64,000 nucleotides of DNA from Protula sp. h YS-2021. Its lineage: Eukaryota; Annelida; Polychaeta; Sabellida; Serpulidae. The notes under the pieces are model-generated. The model worked only from the letters and a program-made list of their open reading frames with translations, was not told where the DNA came from and ran no database searches. The translations under genes were made by a program, and so were the position numbers. Positions 1-12,640 of this stretch are shown piece after piece; the stretch's first letter is position 1, and each line of letters opens with the position of its first letter. The stretch is from contig OX457028.1 of the NCBI GenBank assembly GCA_949752745.1, positions 20,197,352 to 20,261,351 of the forward strand. The letters are read 5' to 3'.

Positions 1-185
1 TATGTATAAATTGAAACCGAAAATAATGTAGAGTGTTCATTTTAGGAAATAAAAAAGTAACGTATATTGTACTGTATGTTCCATATGCAATGCTGCGGGC
101 TCATGAGAGCCCATTAACCGCTGCGAGCAAGGCCATCATAACGGGACCCTGCTATACTGTTGCTTCCCGCTTATATTGCTCACAG
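1..185. other. Intron tail upstream of first recognised exon
   Basis: I recognise no coding sequence here. The last 25 bases are pyrimidine-rich and end in CAG at 183-185, which fits the 3' splice site of the first exon. The rest is probably the end of an intron of the polycystin-like gene, whose 5' part is outside the window. Confidence 0.5.
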
Positions 186-314
186 ATGGCGCTGACAACA
201 ATGACTCCGCGTGGGAAGTGTTTGTCCGTATCAACCAGGCCCCTACTGAAGACCGCTTTGATTTTAATTTCTCGCTACCGCTGCCGGATGACAGACGACT
301 TCGTATGGTTCAAG
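186..314 (+). CDS. Polycystin-like exon: GAIN domain segment
   Basis: Exon with a pyrimidine-rich CAG acceptor at 183-185 and donor CAAG/GTGATG. It enters and leaves in phase 1. The peptide includes SAWEVFVRINQAPTEDRFDF, a beta-strand-like segment compatible with the GAIN domain before the GPS. It is the first exon I can support. The next intron (315-656) is AT-rich with short runs of tatgtat/tacata and shows nothing else. Confidence 0.75.
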
Positions 315-3300
315 GTGATGGCTGTTTCGTATCTAATTGTAAACATGAATATAAAATATGCATGTATTTATGCATACAGATATGTATGTATTTATACATA
401 CATCGATATGTGTGTATTTTTTAGCATTTTTTTAGCATCAGTTTATAACACTTTTAGTTATTGCCCGGTGAATAAAAATTCAAGAAATCCTGATATCTTT
501 AATTGATATTTCTGTAAAAAAAATAATAAAAATATATATTTCAATTAGGTAAGATTCATCTAATTTATAAAAAAGGATCATAAAATTGAGAAAAATAATT
601 ATTTTTATATTTAATTTTAATTGTAATCCATGGGTTGCTCATTATATCTGCCACAGGCCTTAAGTCGGCGATATTGGATGACGTCACTGATGAGAGCGAC
701 AACGCGACAGACGCGAACGGAAACACGTACAGGCTTCCAAGCAAATGGACTGTCTTCATATCCAACGTCGAACTGGAGAGGTTAGTAGCTTTCCAGAAGA
801 AGAATCACTGGGCGGTGACGTTTTTAATTTCCTTAACATGTGGTTGGATGTAAAACTGAATATGCTCTTTTGCACTCCGCCCCCCTCTGCCCCACCCTAT
901 CCCTTTTCACACTTTAAATGATTTTGGATGCACCATGGATTGATTTTAGAACCAAGATATGGATCAAATTTTATCGTAATTAAGCTTACAGAAGCCAGGA
1001 CTAGGCCCAGGTTTAGAACTTCACCCCCTCCCTCCCACTCCCCGCATTTAAGAATTTCTCTATGAGAATATTTTGAGTGTCACTTTCTGTGTTTTTAGCC
1101 TGTCTGTGGAAGCGCTGTACTTTGGGGTGAAGCACACAAATATGTCGGACAGGAGCGGCTTTACGTCTGTGACGTACAGTGCTCAGGTTTACTACCAGCA
1201 GTGTTTGTGGTGGGTGGAGAGCAACTCGTCCTGGTCAACTTCCGGCTGCCAGGTAAGTGGTGAAAAGCATGCGACACAGTTTGTTTGCGACACAACTTTC
1301 CTAAACTCAATACGCTGTGGTTGTCACATCTGTTCGTTATATGACATATATGACTGGTTCTGTCACTAGAAATTTGATAAGTTTGACAACGAATCAGAAA
1401 AAATTTTTTGTGACAACCCTTCATCCACTCCCCCCCCCCCCCCCCATACCTTCCCAGTGCTCTCCAGTTGCTATTCGGTTCAATCATGTATTGACAGGTG
1501 CTTCCGTTGTCAAGTTGGCGGAGGACATACTGCGGTTGCAACCATCTGACGAGCTTTGCTGGTGGTATGGTTGTGCCCATGAACTCAATAGATCTGAGCG
1601 ACTCGGCTTTTCTCAACCTGAGCGATAATCCGATAGTTTTTGCCACCATGGTGTCCATTATGTGTCTGTATGTCGTGCTGTGTGTGTGGGCGAGGAAGCA
1701 AGACAAGATCGACGAGATGAAGGTATGGGCTAATATCATACACTAATATTACATATTTCGCTTCGAAACGAAAAAATCGGGAAGGGATTGTGCGCTGGGA
1801 TTATCTCATACACTGGCTTGTACCAGACTCTGGCTTATACCATACACTGGCTTATCCCATACACTGGCTTATCCCATACACTAGCTTATCCCATACACTA
1901 GCTTATACCATACACTAGCTTATCCCATACACTAGCTTATATCACACCCTGGCTTATCCCATACACTAGCTTATCCCATGCACTGGCTTATCCCATACAC
2001 TAGCTTATCCCATACACTGGCTTATCCCATACACTAGCTAATACCATACACTAGCTTATCCCATACACTAGCTTATATCATACCCTGGCTTATCCCATAC
2101 ACTAGCTTATCCCATGCACTGGCTTATTCCATACGCTGGCTTATCCCATACACTGGCTTATCCCATACACAAGCTTATCCCATACACTAGCTTATACCAT
2201 ACACTAGCTTATATCATACTTTGGCTTATCCCATACACTGGCTTATCCCATACACAAGCTTATCCCATACACTAGCTTATACCATACACTAGCTTATATC
2301 ATACTTTGGCTTATCCCATACACTGGCTTATCCCATACACTAGCATATCCCATACACTAGCATGTCCCATACACTAGCATATCAAATACACTGGCTTATC
2401 CCATACACGAGCTTATACCATACATTAGCTTATGCCATGCCCTTGGTTATGCCATACACTAGCATATCCCATACACTGGCTTATCCCATACACTAGCTTA
2501 TCCAATACACTAGCTTATCCCATGCACTGGCTTATCCCATACACTGGCTTATCCCATACACTGGCTTATCCCATACACTAGCTTATCCCATACACTGGCT
2601 TATCCCATACACTAGCTTATCCCATACACTAGCTGATCCCATACACTGGCTTATCCCATACATTGGCTTACACCATACATTGGCTTATGGAATTACATTC
2701 TGCTTGACAACATATACTTCAGTTTCAGAAATATCCGGTGTTTAGATATCCTACATAGAATTGCCATTTACTAATAGTCAGTATAAAACATTTTTCTGTC
2801 TTAAGTGTGTTCACAGCAGATGGATTACTTCATTTGTATTATTTTTTCTTATCGCATAGATTTTAATTTAGTCAGATTTTTTCTTCTGATGAAATGATTA
2901 GTTTCGTTTATGTGGTTGCTAGGCTGGAAGTACGGCGCTGCTTGACAACGACCCGCGTGACAAGTACCTGTACGAGCTGGTCGTGTGGACTGGGCAGCGC
3001 TCCGGCGCCGGTAGGAATCCTTAACCCTCTGATATCGCGTGAAATTGTAGGAATCACTATTGTTTAAAATGCTTAATTAACAAGTTCAATAATCATCTGG
3101 ACAAGTAGTTTTAACAAATGAACATTAAAAGTAATGACTGGTTTTTATACTACAGGTACGACAGCGAAAGTGCGCTTTATCATGTCTGGTGAGGAAGGGC
3201 AAACAGAAAGCAGGCTGCTGTGGGACGACAAGCGTAAAGTACTGCAGCGCCGCGGCGTGGATAGCTTTGTAATGGCATGCTCGCATCCCCTAGGTCAGCT

Positions 3301-6300
3301 CACTCATCTAAGGTAAGTCACGATGCGGGTAGCCTATGTTATGGTAAGCTCACTCATCTCAGGTAAGTCATGATGTGGATAGCTCTGTTATGGCGTGCTC
3401 GCATCCCCTAGGTCAGCTCACTCATCTAAGGTAAGTCACGATGCGGGTAGCCTATGTTATGGTCAGTTCACTCATCTCAGGTAAGTCACGATGTGGGTAG
3501 CCTTGTTATGGCGTGCTCGCATCCCCTAGGTCAGCTCACTCATCTAAGGTAAGTCACGATGTGGATAGCCTATGTTATGGTCAGTTCACTCATCTCAGGT
3601 AAGTCACGATGTGGGTAGCCTTGTTATGGCGTGCTCGCATCCCCTAGGTCAGCTCACTCATCTAAGGTAAGTCACGATGTGGATAGCCTATGTTATGGTA
3701 AGCTCACTCATCTCAGGTAAGTCACGATGTGGGTAGCCTTGTTATGGCGTGCTCGCATCCCCTAGGTCAGCTCACTCATCTAAGGTAAGTCACGATGCGG
3801 GTAGCCTATGTTATGGTCAGTTCACTCATCTCAGGTAAGTCACGATGTGGGTAGCCTTGTTATGGCGTGCTCGCATCCCCCAGGTCAGTTCACTCATCTC
3901 AGGTGAGTAACTGTGTGGATAGCCCATGTTATGGTAAGCTCACTCATCTCAGGTAAGTCATGATGTGGATAGCTTTGTTATGGCGTGCTCGCATCCCCTA
4001 GGTCAGCTCACTCATCTAAGGTAAGTCACGATGCGGGTAGCCTATGTTATGGTCAGTTCACTCATCTCAGGTAAGTCACGATGTGGGTAGCCTTGTTATG
4101 GCGTGCTCGCATCCCCTAGGTCAGCTCACTCATCTAAGGTAAGTCACGATGCGGGTAGCCTATGTTATGGTCAGTTCACTCATCTCAGGTAAGTCACGAT
4201 GTGGGTAGCCTTGTTATGGCGTGCTCGCATCCCCTAGGTCAGCTCACTCATCTAAGGTAAGTCACGATGCGGGTAGCCTATGTTATGGTCAGTTCACTCA
4301 TCTCAGGTAAGTCACGATGTGGGTAGCCTTGTTATGGCGTGCTCGCATCCCCCAGGTCAGTTCACTCATCTCAGGTGAGTAACTGTGTGGATAGCCCATG
4401 TTATGGTAAGCTCACTCATCTCAGGTAAGTCATGATGTGGATAGCTTTGTTATGGCGTGCTCGCATCCCCTAGGTCAGCTCACTCATCTAAGGTAAGTCA
4501 CGATGCGGGTAGCCTATGTTATGGTCAGTTCACTCATCTCAGGTAAGTCACGATGTGGGTAGCCTTGTTATGGCGTGCTCGCATCCCCTAGGTCAGCTCA
4601 CTCATCTAAGGTAAGTCACGATGCGGGTAGCCTATGTTATGGTCAGTTCACTCATCTCAGGTAAGTCACGATGTGGGTAGCCTTGTTATGGCGTGCTCGC
4701 ATCCCCTAGGTCAGCTCACTCATCTAAGGTAAGTCACGATGCGGGTAGCCTATGTTATGGTCAGTTCACTCATCTCAGGTAAGTCACGATGTGGGTAGCC
4801 TTGTTATGGCGTGCTCGCATCCCCCAGGTCAGTTCACTCATCTCAGGTGAGTAACTGTGTGGATAGCCCATGTTATGGTAAGCTCACTCATCTCAGGTAA
4901 GTCATGATGTGGATAGCTTTGTTATGGCGTGCTCGCATCCCCTAGGTCAGCTCACTCATCTAAGGTAAGTCACGATGCGGGTAGCCTATGTTATGGTCAG
5001 TTCACTCATCTCAGGTAAGTCACGATGTGGGTAGCCTTGTTATGGCGTGCTCGCATCCCCTAGGTCAGCTCACTCATCTAAGGTAAGTCACGATGCGGGT
5101 AGCCTATGTTATGGTCAGTTCACTCATCTCAGGTAAGTCACGATGTGGGTAGCCTTGTTATGGCGTGCTCGCATCCCCTAGGTCAGCTCACTCATCTAAG
5201 GTAAGTCACGATGCGGGTAGCCTATGTTATGGTCAGTTCACTCATCTCAGGTAAGTCACGATGTGGGTAGCCTTGTTATGGCGTGCTCGCATCCCCCAGG
5301 TCAGTTCACTCATCTCAGGTGAGCAACTGTGTGGATAGCCCATGTTATGGTAAGCTCACTCATCTCAGGTTAGTCATGATGTGGATAGCTTTGTTATGGC
5401 GTGCTCGCATCCCCTAGGTCAGCTCACTCATCTAAGGTAAGTCACGATGCGGGTAGCCTATGTTATGGTCAGTTCACTCATCTCAGGTAAGTCACGATGT
5501 GGGTAGCCTTGTTATGGCGTGCTCGCATCCCCTAGGTCAGCTCACTCATCTAAGGTAAGTCACGATGCGGGTAGCCTATGTTATGGTCAGTTCACTCATC
5601 TCAGGTAAGTCACGATGTGGGTAGCCTTGTTATGGCGTGCTCGCATCCCCTAGGTCAGCTCACTCATCTAAGGTAAGTCACGATGCGGGTAGCCTATGTT
5701 ATGGTCAGTTCACTCATCTCAGGTAAGTCACGATGTGGGTAGCCTTGTTATGGCGTGCTCGCATCCCCCAGGTCAGTTCACTCATCTCAGGTGAGTAACT
5801 GTGTGGATAGCCCATGTTATGGTAAGCTCACTCATCTCAGGTAAGTCATGATGTGGATAGCTTTGTTATGGCGTGCTCGCATCCCCTAGGTCAGCTCACT
5901 CATCTAAGGTAAGTCACGATGCGGGTAGCCTATGTTATGGTCAGTTCACTCATCTCAGGTAAGTCACTATTTGGGTAGCCTTGTTATGGCGTGCTCGCAT
6001 CCCCTAGGTCAGCTCACTCATCTAAGGTAAGTCACGATGCGGGTAGCCTATGTTATGGTCAGTTCACTCATCTCAGGTAAGTCACGATGTGGGTAGCCTT
6101 GTTATGGCGTGCTCGCATCCCCTAGGTCAGCTCACTCATCTAAGGTAAGTCACGATGCGGGTAGCCTATGTTATGGTCAGTTCACTCATCTCAGGTAAGT
6201 CACGATGTGGGTAGCCTTGTTATGGCGTGCTCGCATCCCCTAGGTCAGCTCACTCATCTAAGGTAAGTCACGATGCGGGTAGCCTATGTTATGGTCAGTT

Positions 6301-9300
6301 CACTCATCTCAGGTAAGTCACGATGTGGGTAGCCTTGTTATGGCGTGCTCGCATCCCCTAGGTCAGCTCACTCATCTAAGGTAAGTCACGATGCGGGTAG
6401 CCTATGTTATGGTCAGTTCACTCATCTCAGGTAAGTCACGATGTGGGTAGCCTTGTTATGGCGCGCTCGCATCCTCTAAGTCAGCCGACTCATTTCAGGT
6501 AAGTTGCTTTATGATGACGTGCATTCAAGCAGGTTGACTTTTATTTTGCTGCTGTCGGTATAATCTAACATACCAATTGCAATCCGGAGTGTATTAAGAA
6601 TTCAATCGGTTTCATTCATAAAACTGGTGTCAAAAGCAGGAGAGTAGTTGTCATGTTTAATTTTTCACGATTTTCGCCAGAAATGAGAGCAGTTTTCGCT
6701 TGTGACTATCACAGTGAACGATTTTTTTTTATTTCAGACAGATTTTAGGCAAACTGTAAAAGCCACAAAACCAGGGAGTTTATCAGTTTCAGGCACTGTA
6801 CAAACTTCCTGAATTTTTGTTTTTTTTTGTTGTTTTTTTTTTTTTTGGAACTTTTGTAAACTTCCTGTTTTCACAATATGCTTGTAACTCATACAGTACT
6901 AAAATCGTAAAATAACATTACATGAATCAAGCAAGTGTGGTTGGAATTTATAGGCTTGCGCCAAAAATACAACGAAAAGTTTTAAGGACATCTCTGGTAT
7001 ATCATAGATCTAAAATGTGAACGTAAAATCTGCTAAAACAAGACTGGCCCATAAATGTTACACAGAATCTGGCACGACAACAGCGGCAAGAGCCCGGGCT
7101 GGTACTTTAGCCGCATGCAGGTGACGGACATGCAGACGAAGGACCAGTACTTCTTCATACACGACCGCTGGCTGGCCGTCGAAGAGGACGATGGCTTGGT
7201 ACGTCACACTCCTGCTGCTATCGATTTCAACTCTTGTACTTTTTTTTTTTATCTCGCATTCTGATAATCACTATCTAATGGTACAGTTGGATATGAATCC
7301 GATTGAAAAATAGTTGTCAACGGCCATTATGTGCGTCTTAGCCAATTACTTTTTACTGGTTGTGCAAATAGTTTTAATGAAACATTTATAATGTTCAAAT
7401 AGGTTAGTTATGCCGCAAACATTCATTATCTTTTTCGAAATGTTATATTTGATATTGAAAAAAGAACGAGCCAGTCTATCTGCTGTATTGGGTCGAAGTG
7501 CTTTGTGCATCTACGACATAACAAATCGTTCGTCACGTGATAGACAACATCATATTTTAGCTTATCCTTAGTGTGCAAATTACACTTTCTCACTCGAGAT
7601 ATCGTATAATGAATGAAGGGTATCGAAATATATTGTTTGTTAGAAAAATAATAAATAGGGTGCATTTAGTATCTCGAAAAGAACTTGCTATTTTTGTAGT
7701 AAAGAAGGTGAATTTACAATTGTCAATGCAATACGCACAAAAAGTTGTGAACTCCATGGTTGTTAAAACCATTACTACCGGGAGTTTCCGAAAAGAAGCT
7801 CCCCCCATATAAAAGCCCCGGGGCTCTTAATAGGAAACTGTTTCCCAATAGAAGCCCCGGGGCTTCTATTTGGTGTTAAAATAAAGACCTGAAAAAAATC
7901 TTTTCCTAATAAAAGCCCCCCTCCTTCCCTGCAAGTCTTTTTAGAACTCGTGTTTACTCGCAAAGCAGACACGGTGCACTTAATCCTTTGCTATGAGGCA
8001 GCCCCTAGGCATGTTCTGCATCGTTGCTTAATCCTGTGCTGGCGAAGAGACACCCCCTCCCACGCCACCTTTACTCCGGAGTATTAGTGGAAATATAACG
8101 GGCCGAGTACTGAAACGGTTGCCCCTCCTCCCCTGCAAATCTTTTTAGAACTCGTGTTTACTCGCAATGAAGACACGGTGCACTTAATCCTTAGATGTGA
8201 GGCAAACCCCTAGACACGTTCTGCTTCGTTGCTTAATCCTTTGCTTCGCACAAGGCACCCCACGCCCACTTTACCAGACTTTTTAGTTACTATTGTTTTT
8301 GTGTGTTTTGTTATATTTTGTGCGAATATCCGCAGCATGTAGCGCTTTAATAAGAGGTTGATGGTAAATTCTCTTTTTTCCAATAAAAACTTATCGACAA
8401 CCTCCCCCCCCTCCCCCCTCCCATCTAAAAAATAGAAGCCCCGGGGCTCTAATTAGGAAACTGTTTCCTGATTGAAGCCCCGGGGCTTCTATTTGGTTTC
8501 TAAATGAGCGCATGAAATTGACCAGTTTCCAAATAGAAGCCCTGGGCTTTTTTTCGGAAACCCCCGGTACTGTGTATTGATGATATAACTTCAATGTACT
8601 TGATATTGCCTTTACCTGTTGAACAGATTGACCACATGATACCAATCGCCGGCAAGGAAGAACTGACGAGCTTCCATCACCTGTTCTGGACGCAAACTCA
8701 GAAGAATCTCTCCGACGGCCATATTTGGTTTTCCATTTTCCAGCGTCCGCCACGGAGCCGGTTCACGCGCGTACAACGTCTCACCTGCTGCCTCGCTCTG
8801 CTCTTCTCCTCCATGATGGCTAATATCCTCTTCTATCAACAGAATGAGGATGATCCGGAAGCTAAGGTTTGCTCCACTGTTCACATACTGTGTCACTTAT
8901 TTCAAATGGACTAACAAATATTTCAGAACCAAAAGACGATAGTTGCAGCTTGTATAACTTTTCTGCCTTACATGTTGCTTTCGGCGGTTCATAGATTGTG
9001 CGACGTTTCCATCAAAGTTGTATTATTTCACGTAAGCAATACATAACACATAAAGATGCTTACAGACACGGAAAGTGGGGCTTTCTCTGCTAAAAAACAA
9101 AAAGGGGTACCGCTTACTACATATAGCTGGTCGAAGCATTTCAGGCTATTTGTATCATTTTCAAGTCCAAAAATCAGACTGTTTAGCCTGACTGTTTTCA
9201 GGCCATCTGTTGGGGGCCTGATTAACTAAGTCCATCTCTAGATAGCCTGGTCTTTTCACACTAACAGTAGGTAGCCTGATTATAGTCATAGCCTGTGACA

Positions 9301-12300
9301 TATATAGCCTGTGACATATATAGCCTGTGACATATATAGCCTGTGACATATATAGCCTGTGACATATATAGCCTGTGACATATATAGCCTGTGACATATA
9401 TAGCCTGTGACATATATAGCCTGTAACGGATATTTCGAATGACAAAATCAAATACATTTTAAATGTACAGTGTGTTAAAATAAATAGATGTGACTTTTAT
9501 AGGTGAATGTGTTGTAGGTGTACAGAATCGGCCCCGTGAATTTCACGCTGGCAATGATCTACGTCGGCTTCATATCGGCCCTGCTCGTCTTCCCAGCAAG
9601 CATAGGCATTGTCGCCTTATTTAGGTATGTACCGTATGCCCCATATAACACTTGATAGGAAAATAATCTTTCAGTACTTCATACTGCATTGTCGCCTTAT
9701 TTAGGTATGTACCCCATGCCCCATATAACACTTCATAGGAAAATAATCTTTCAGTACTTCATACTTCATAGGAAAATAATCTTTCAGTACTACATACTTC
9801 ATAGCAAAATAATCTTTCGGTACTTCATAAAATCAGTTATCTACTTCCTGACAATGCGTCTGCTTTTTTTCGTAATATACTAGAATTGACAAGTTAAGGA
9901 CTTTCGAAGTCTTGTATTCAACCTATTCATCTTAGGGTACACGCATGAAATGCCTATCTAGACTACTTTTAGGTAGGATTTGAAGCTTTCGCCATAGACA
10001 GTCCTATCATGCTTGGGGTATATTCCTTACCAGCCTCAAGCACGGACACTACTATCATCGAACAAGACCATTCAGATATAAATCTGGATCAGTCACAGGA
10101 CTTTGCCAATGTTTATCTTCACAGGCTGTCCGCCGAAAGACCTGCCTTTAAAAGTCAGTACAAGAAAGAGAACAAAGTGCACACAGGCAAAGATGGGAAG
10201 CCTGAGGCGGAGGGTAAGAGGCCTATAGGTGCATCACCGTCCCCGCCACCAGGCTATTACGACAGGGGCGTTAGCTTCATCTCTACCAGCCATGTCAAAC
10301 CGTCGGTCGAACATGCACAGGTAACGTGCCACATTGTCTGTATCAGTGTTCTCATGATACTCAGCTTCCATTCTAGAGTGCGTATTTACACATGTTATAC
10401 GCAATTTCCGGAAAATGTACGCAAGTTTCTCAGGGTAGTGCGCATATTTTGTACGCAGAATTCTAAAAATGTGCACACTTTTCAAATATAGTGCCAATTT
10501 TGTGAATTTTGCCACAGCTTTTTTTTTTTTTTTTTTGCAATACGTCGTGTCCTAGAAATCGTAGAACATTGAGCAAGAAATGGGAATACACGGGACAGAA
10601 ATAACAAACATAAATAAAGTACAGATATGAATTTTACCACAAAGACACGCCCTATGTACGCACATTCCTGCTTTCCGAAACGGGCACTTTACTCAATTCC
10701 ATTGAAGTAGGTGGCAATTTCTGATGAATTCCCAGCGCTGTGATGTGATTTGGAGCGAAGGAGAGAAAGCTCTATATTAACATTTTTTGTAAGAATCTGT
10801 TTTTTGTCAGGGTTTCAGTGGCTTTAAGTAGCTTCAGATTTGTGCGTAGTTTTGAACGTGGAGTGCCCAAGGAGCCTTACATAAGTTCCATAAGTAATAA
10901 GGATCCATACTGCAAAGATAAGAGATGTCAAATCCGGATCTTTCTGGTGTGTCCAATCACCAAGCAGTGGAATTATGGTGTGAACATTTTGGCCAGTTAA
11001 AAAGCCTACATTCAAACATAATAAAACAGTAGAATAATAATTAGTGATGTTAGACAAAGCAAACACACGATATTTTTCAGTTTCCACTGGCGAAAGAAAA
11101 GAAGAAATTTCACCTTCCGTGGTGGTGCATCTACCTCGGCTACGCCCTGGCGCTGGCAACAGTGGGCGTGGCCTTCTGGATGACGGTAGAGGTCGCTGGC
11201 CAGTTCGGACCGGAGAAGTCCAAAGAATGGCTCTTCTCCTTCTGTATCTCAGTCGTCGAGTCCATCTTTATTTCTCAACCGTTGAAAGTAAGAGCCAACT
11301 CGAAGAAGCAAAGTTTACACAACCTGCTATATGTTTTGAAAGAAGGGGGTTTCCTTTTCCCCCAGATTGAGTTGTATTAATGTCTACGATGTCACACGAG
11401 AGAGCCTTAAAAAAAGGAGAAGTGCTGAAATTATATATTTTGAATTTTCAGTTTTTGATAATCAGTGCTCGTTTTATGTTTTTTTTTAATGCTCTGTTAA
11501 AAATTGAAAGATCCATCTGTTTCTCTAGCTGCATTCTCGCCTGTGTAAACGGACCTTAACCTCATACCTGTTTCTCAAGCTGACCCTAATCTCACAGGCT
11601 ACCCTTGTCCCCAAACATCGAAGCTTGTCATCCCCCGTCCGTCCGTCTGTCTGTCAGCAAAAAGTACTAAGTTCTGTCCGGCCGACTTCTCATAGAAGGG
11701 TATGTCTTAGGAACCTGAGACCTTGCATGGTGAAAATATATAGATTGAAGATGTGCAACGTGGCATTATATTGTCAAAATCGGCCAAAAATTGACCTCGT
11801 GAGAAATTGTTAAAAATTGTGAATTTTTAGCTTGAACTTAGCGAGAGGACGTATTTGTCCGGCCGACTTCTCATAGAAGCCATTGTCATAGGAATCTGAA
11901 ACCTTGCATGGTGAAAATACATATATTGAAGATGTGCAACGTGGCAATATTGTCAATATAGGCCAAAACTGACGTCGTTGGAAATTGTCAGAAATGGTGA
12001 ATTTTGGCTTGAACTTCGACGTGAGACGATGTTTTGTCCGGCCAACTTCTCATAGAAGGGATTGTTGTAGGAACCTGAAACCTTGCAGCGTGACTTGACC
12101 TCCTTTTACTTTTACTGCTTCACGGGGGATCCTGCCTTACTAAGGCCCTAGTTGAGTTGCTAATTTGAGTACAAAAGCGACTGTATCCACTGAACTATGT
12201 CATTATCTAATATTGATTTACCTTTTATCTGATATAAAGGATGTCACATTTTCTACTATAATATTCGTTGTAGTTATAAATTAACCACTCGCGTCAATCT

Positions 12301-12600
12301 TTCTGTGGTCGACTTTAAAACTCCTAGGTTGTACTGGTGGCGGTATTCTTTGCCCTGATATGGAAAAAGCCTGATATAGAAGAAGATGACCGTCCGAAGC
12401 ACCTGAGGCCGAATGAACAGTGGCTACACACACACCTGACGGAGAAGGACATGGACAACCCCGAGACTGTGAAGATGATTAAGAAATATAAATCTGGTCC
12501 CATACAGTTCAATGAAGAATACCTCAAGGCCGCTCGTGAGGAGAGGTAGGGTGTAGGCAAACCGAAGCCTGTTTTTTTTTTTTTTTTTTTTTCTTTGTTT

Positions 12601-12640
<40 letters not shown>

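Noticed and set aside
1161..1739. 192-codon minus-strand ORF
   Set aside because: Antisense shadow of the GPS exons; the plus-strand reading gives a clear GPS motif with correct splice sites.
3293..6505. CRISPR-like array
   Set aside because: Units are contiguous 118-bp copies with no unique spacers, within an intron of an animal gene; they derive from the adjacent exon end.
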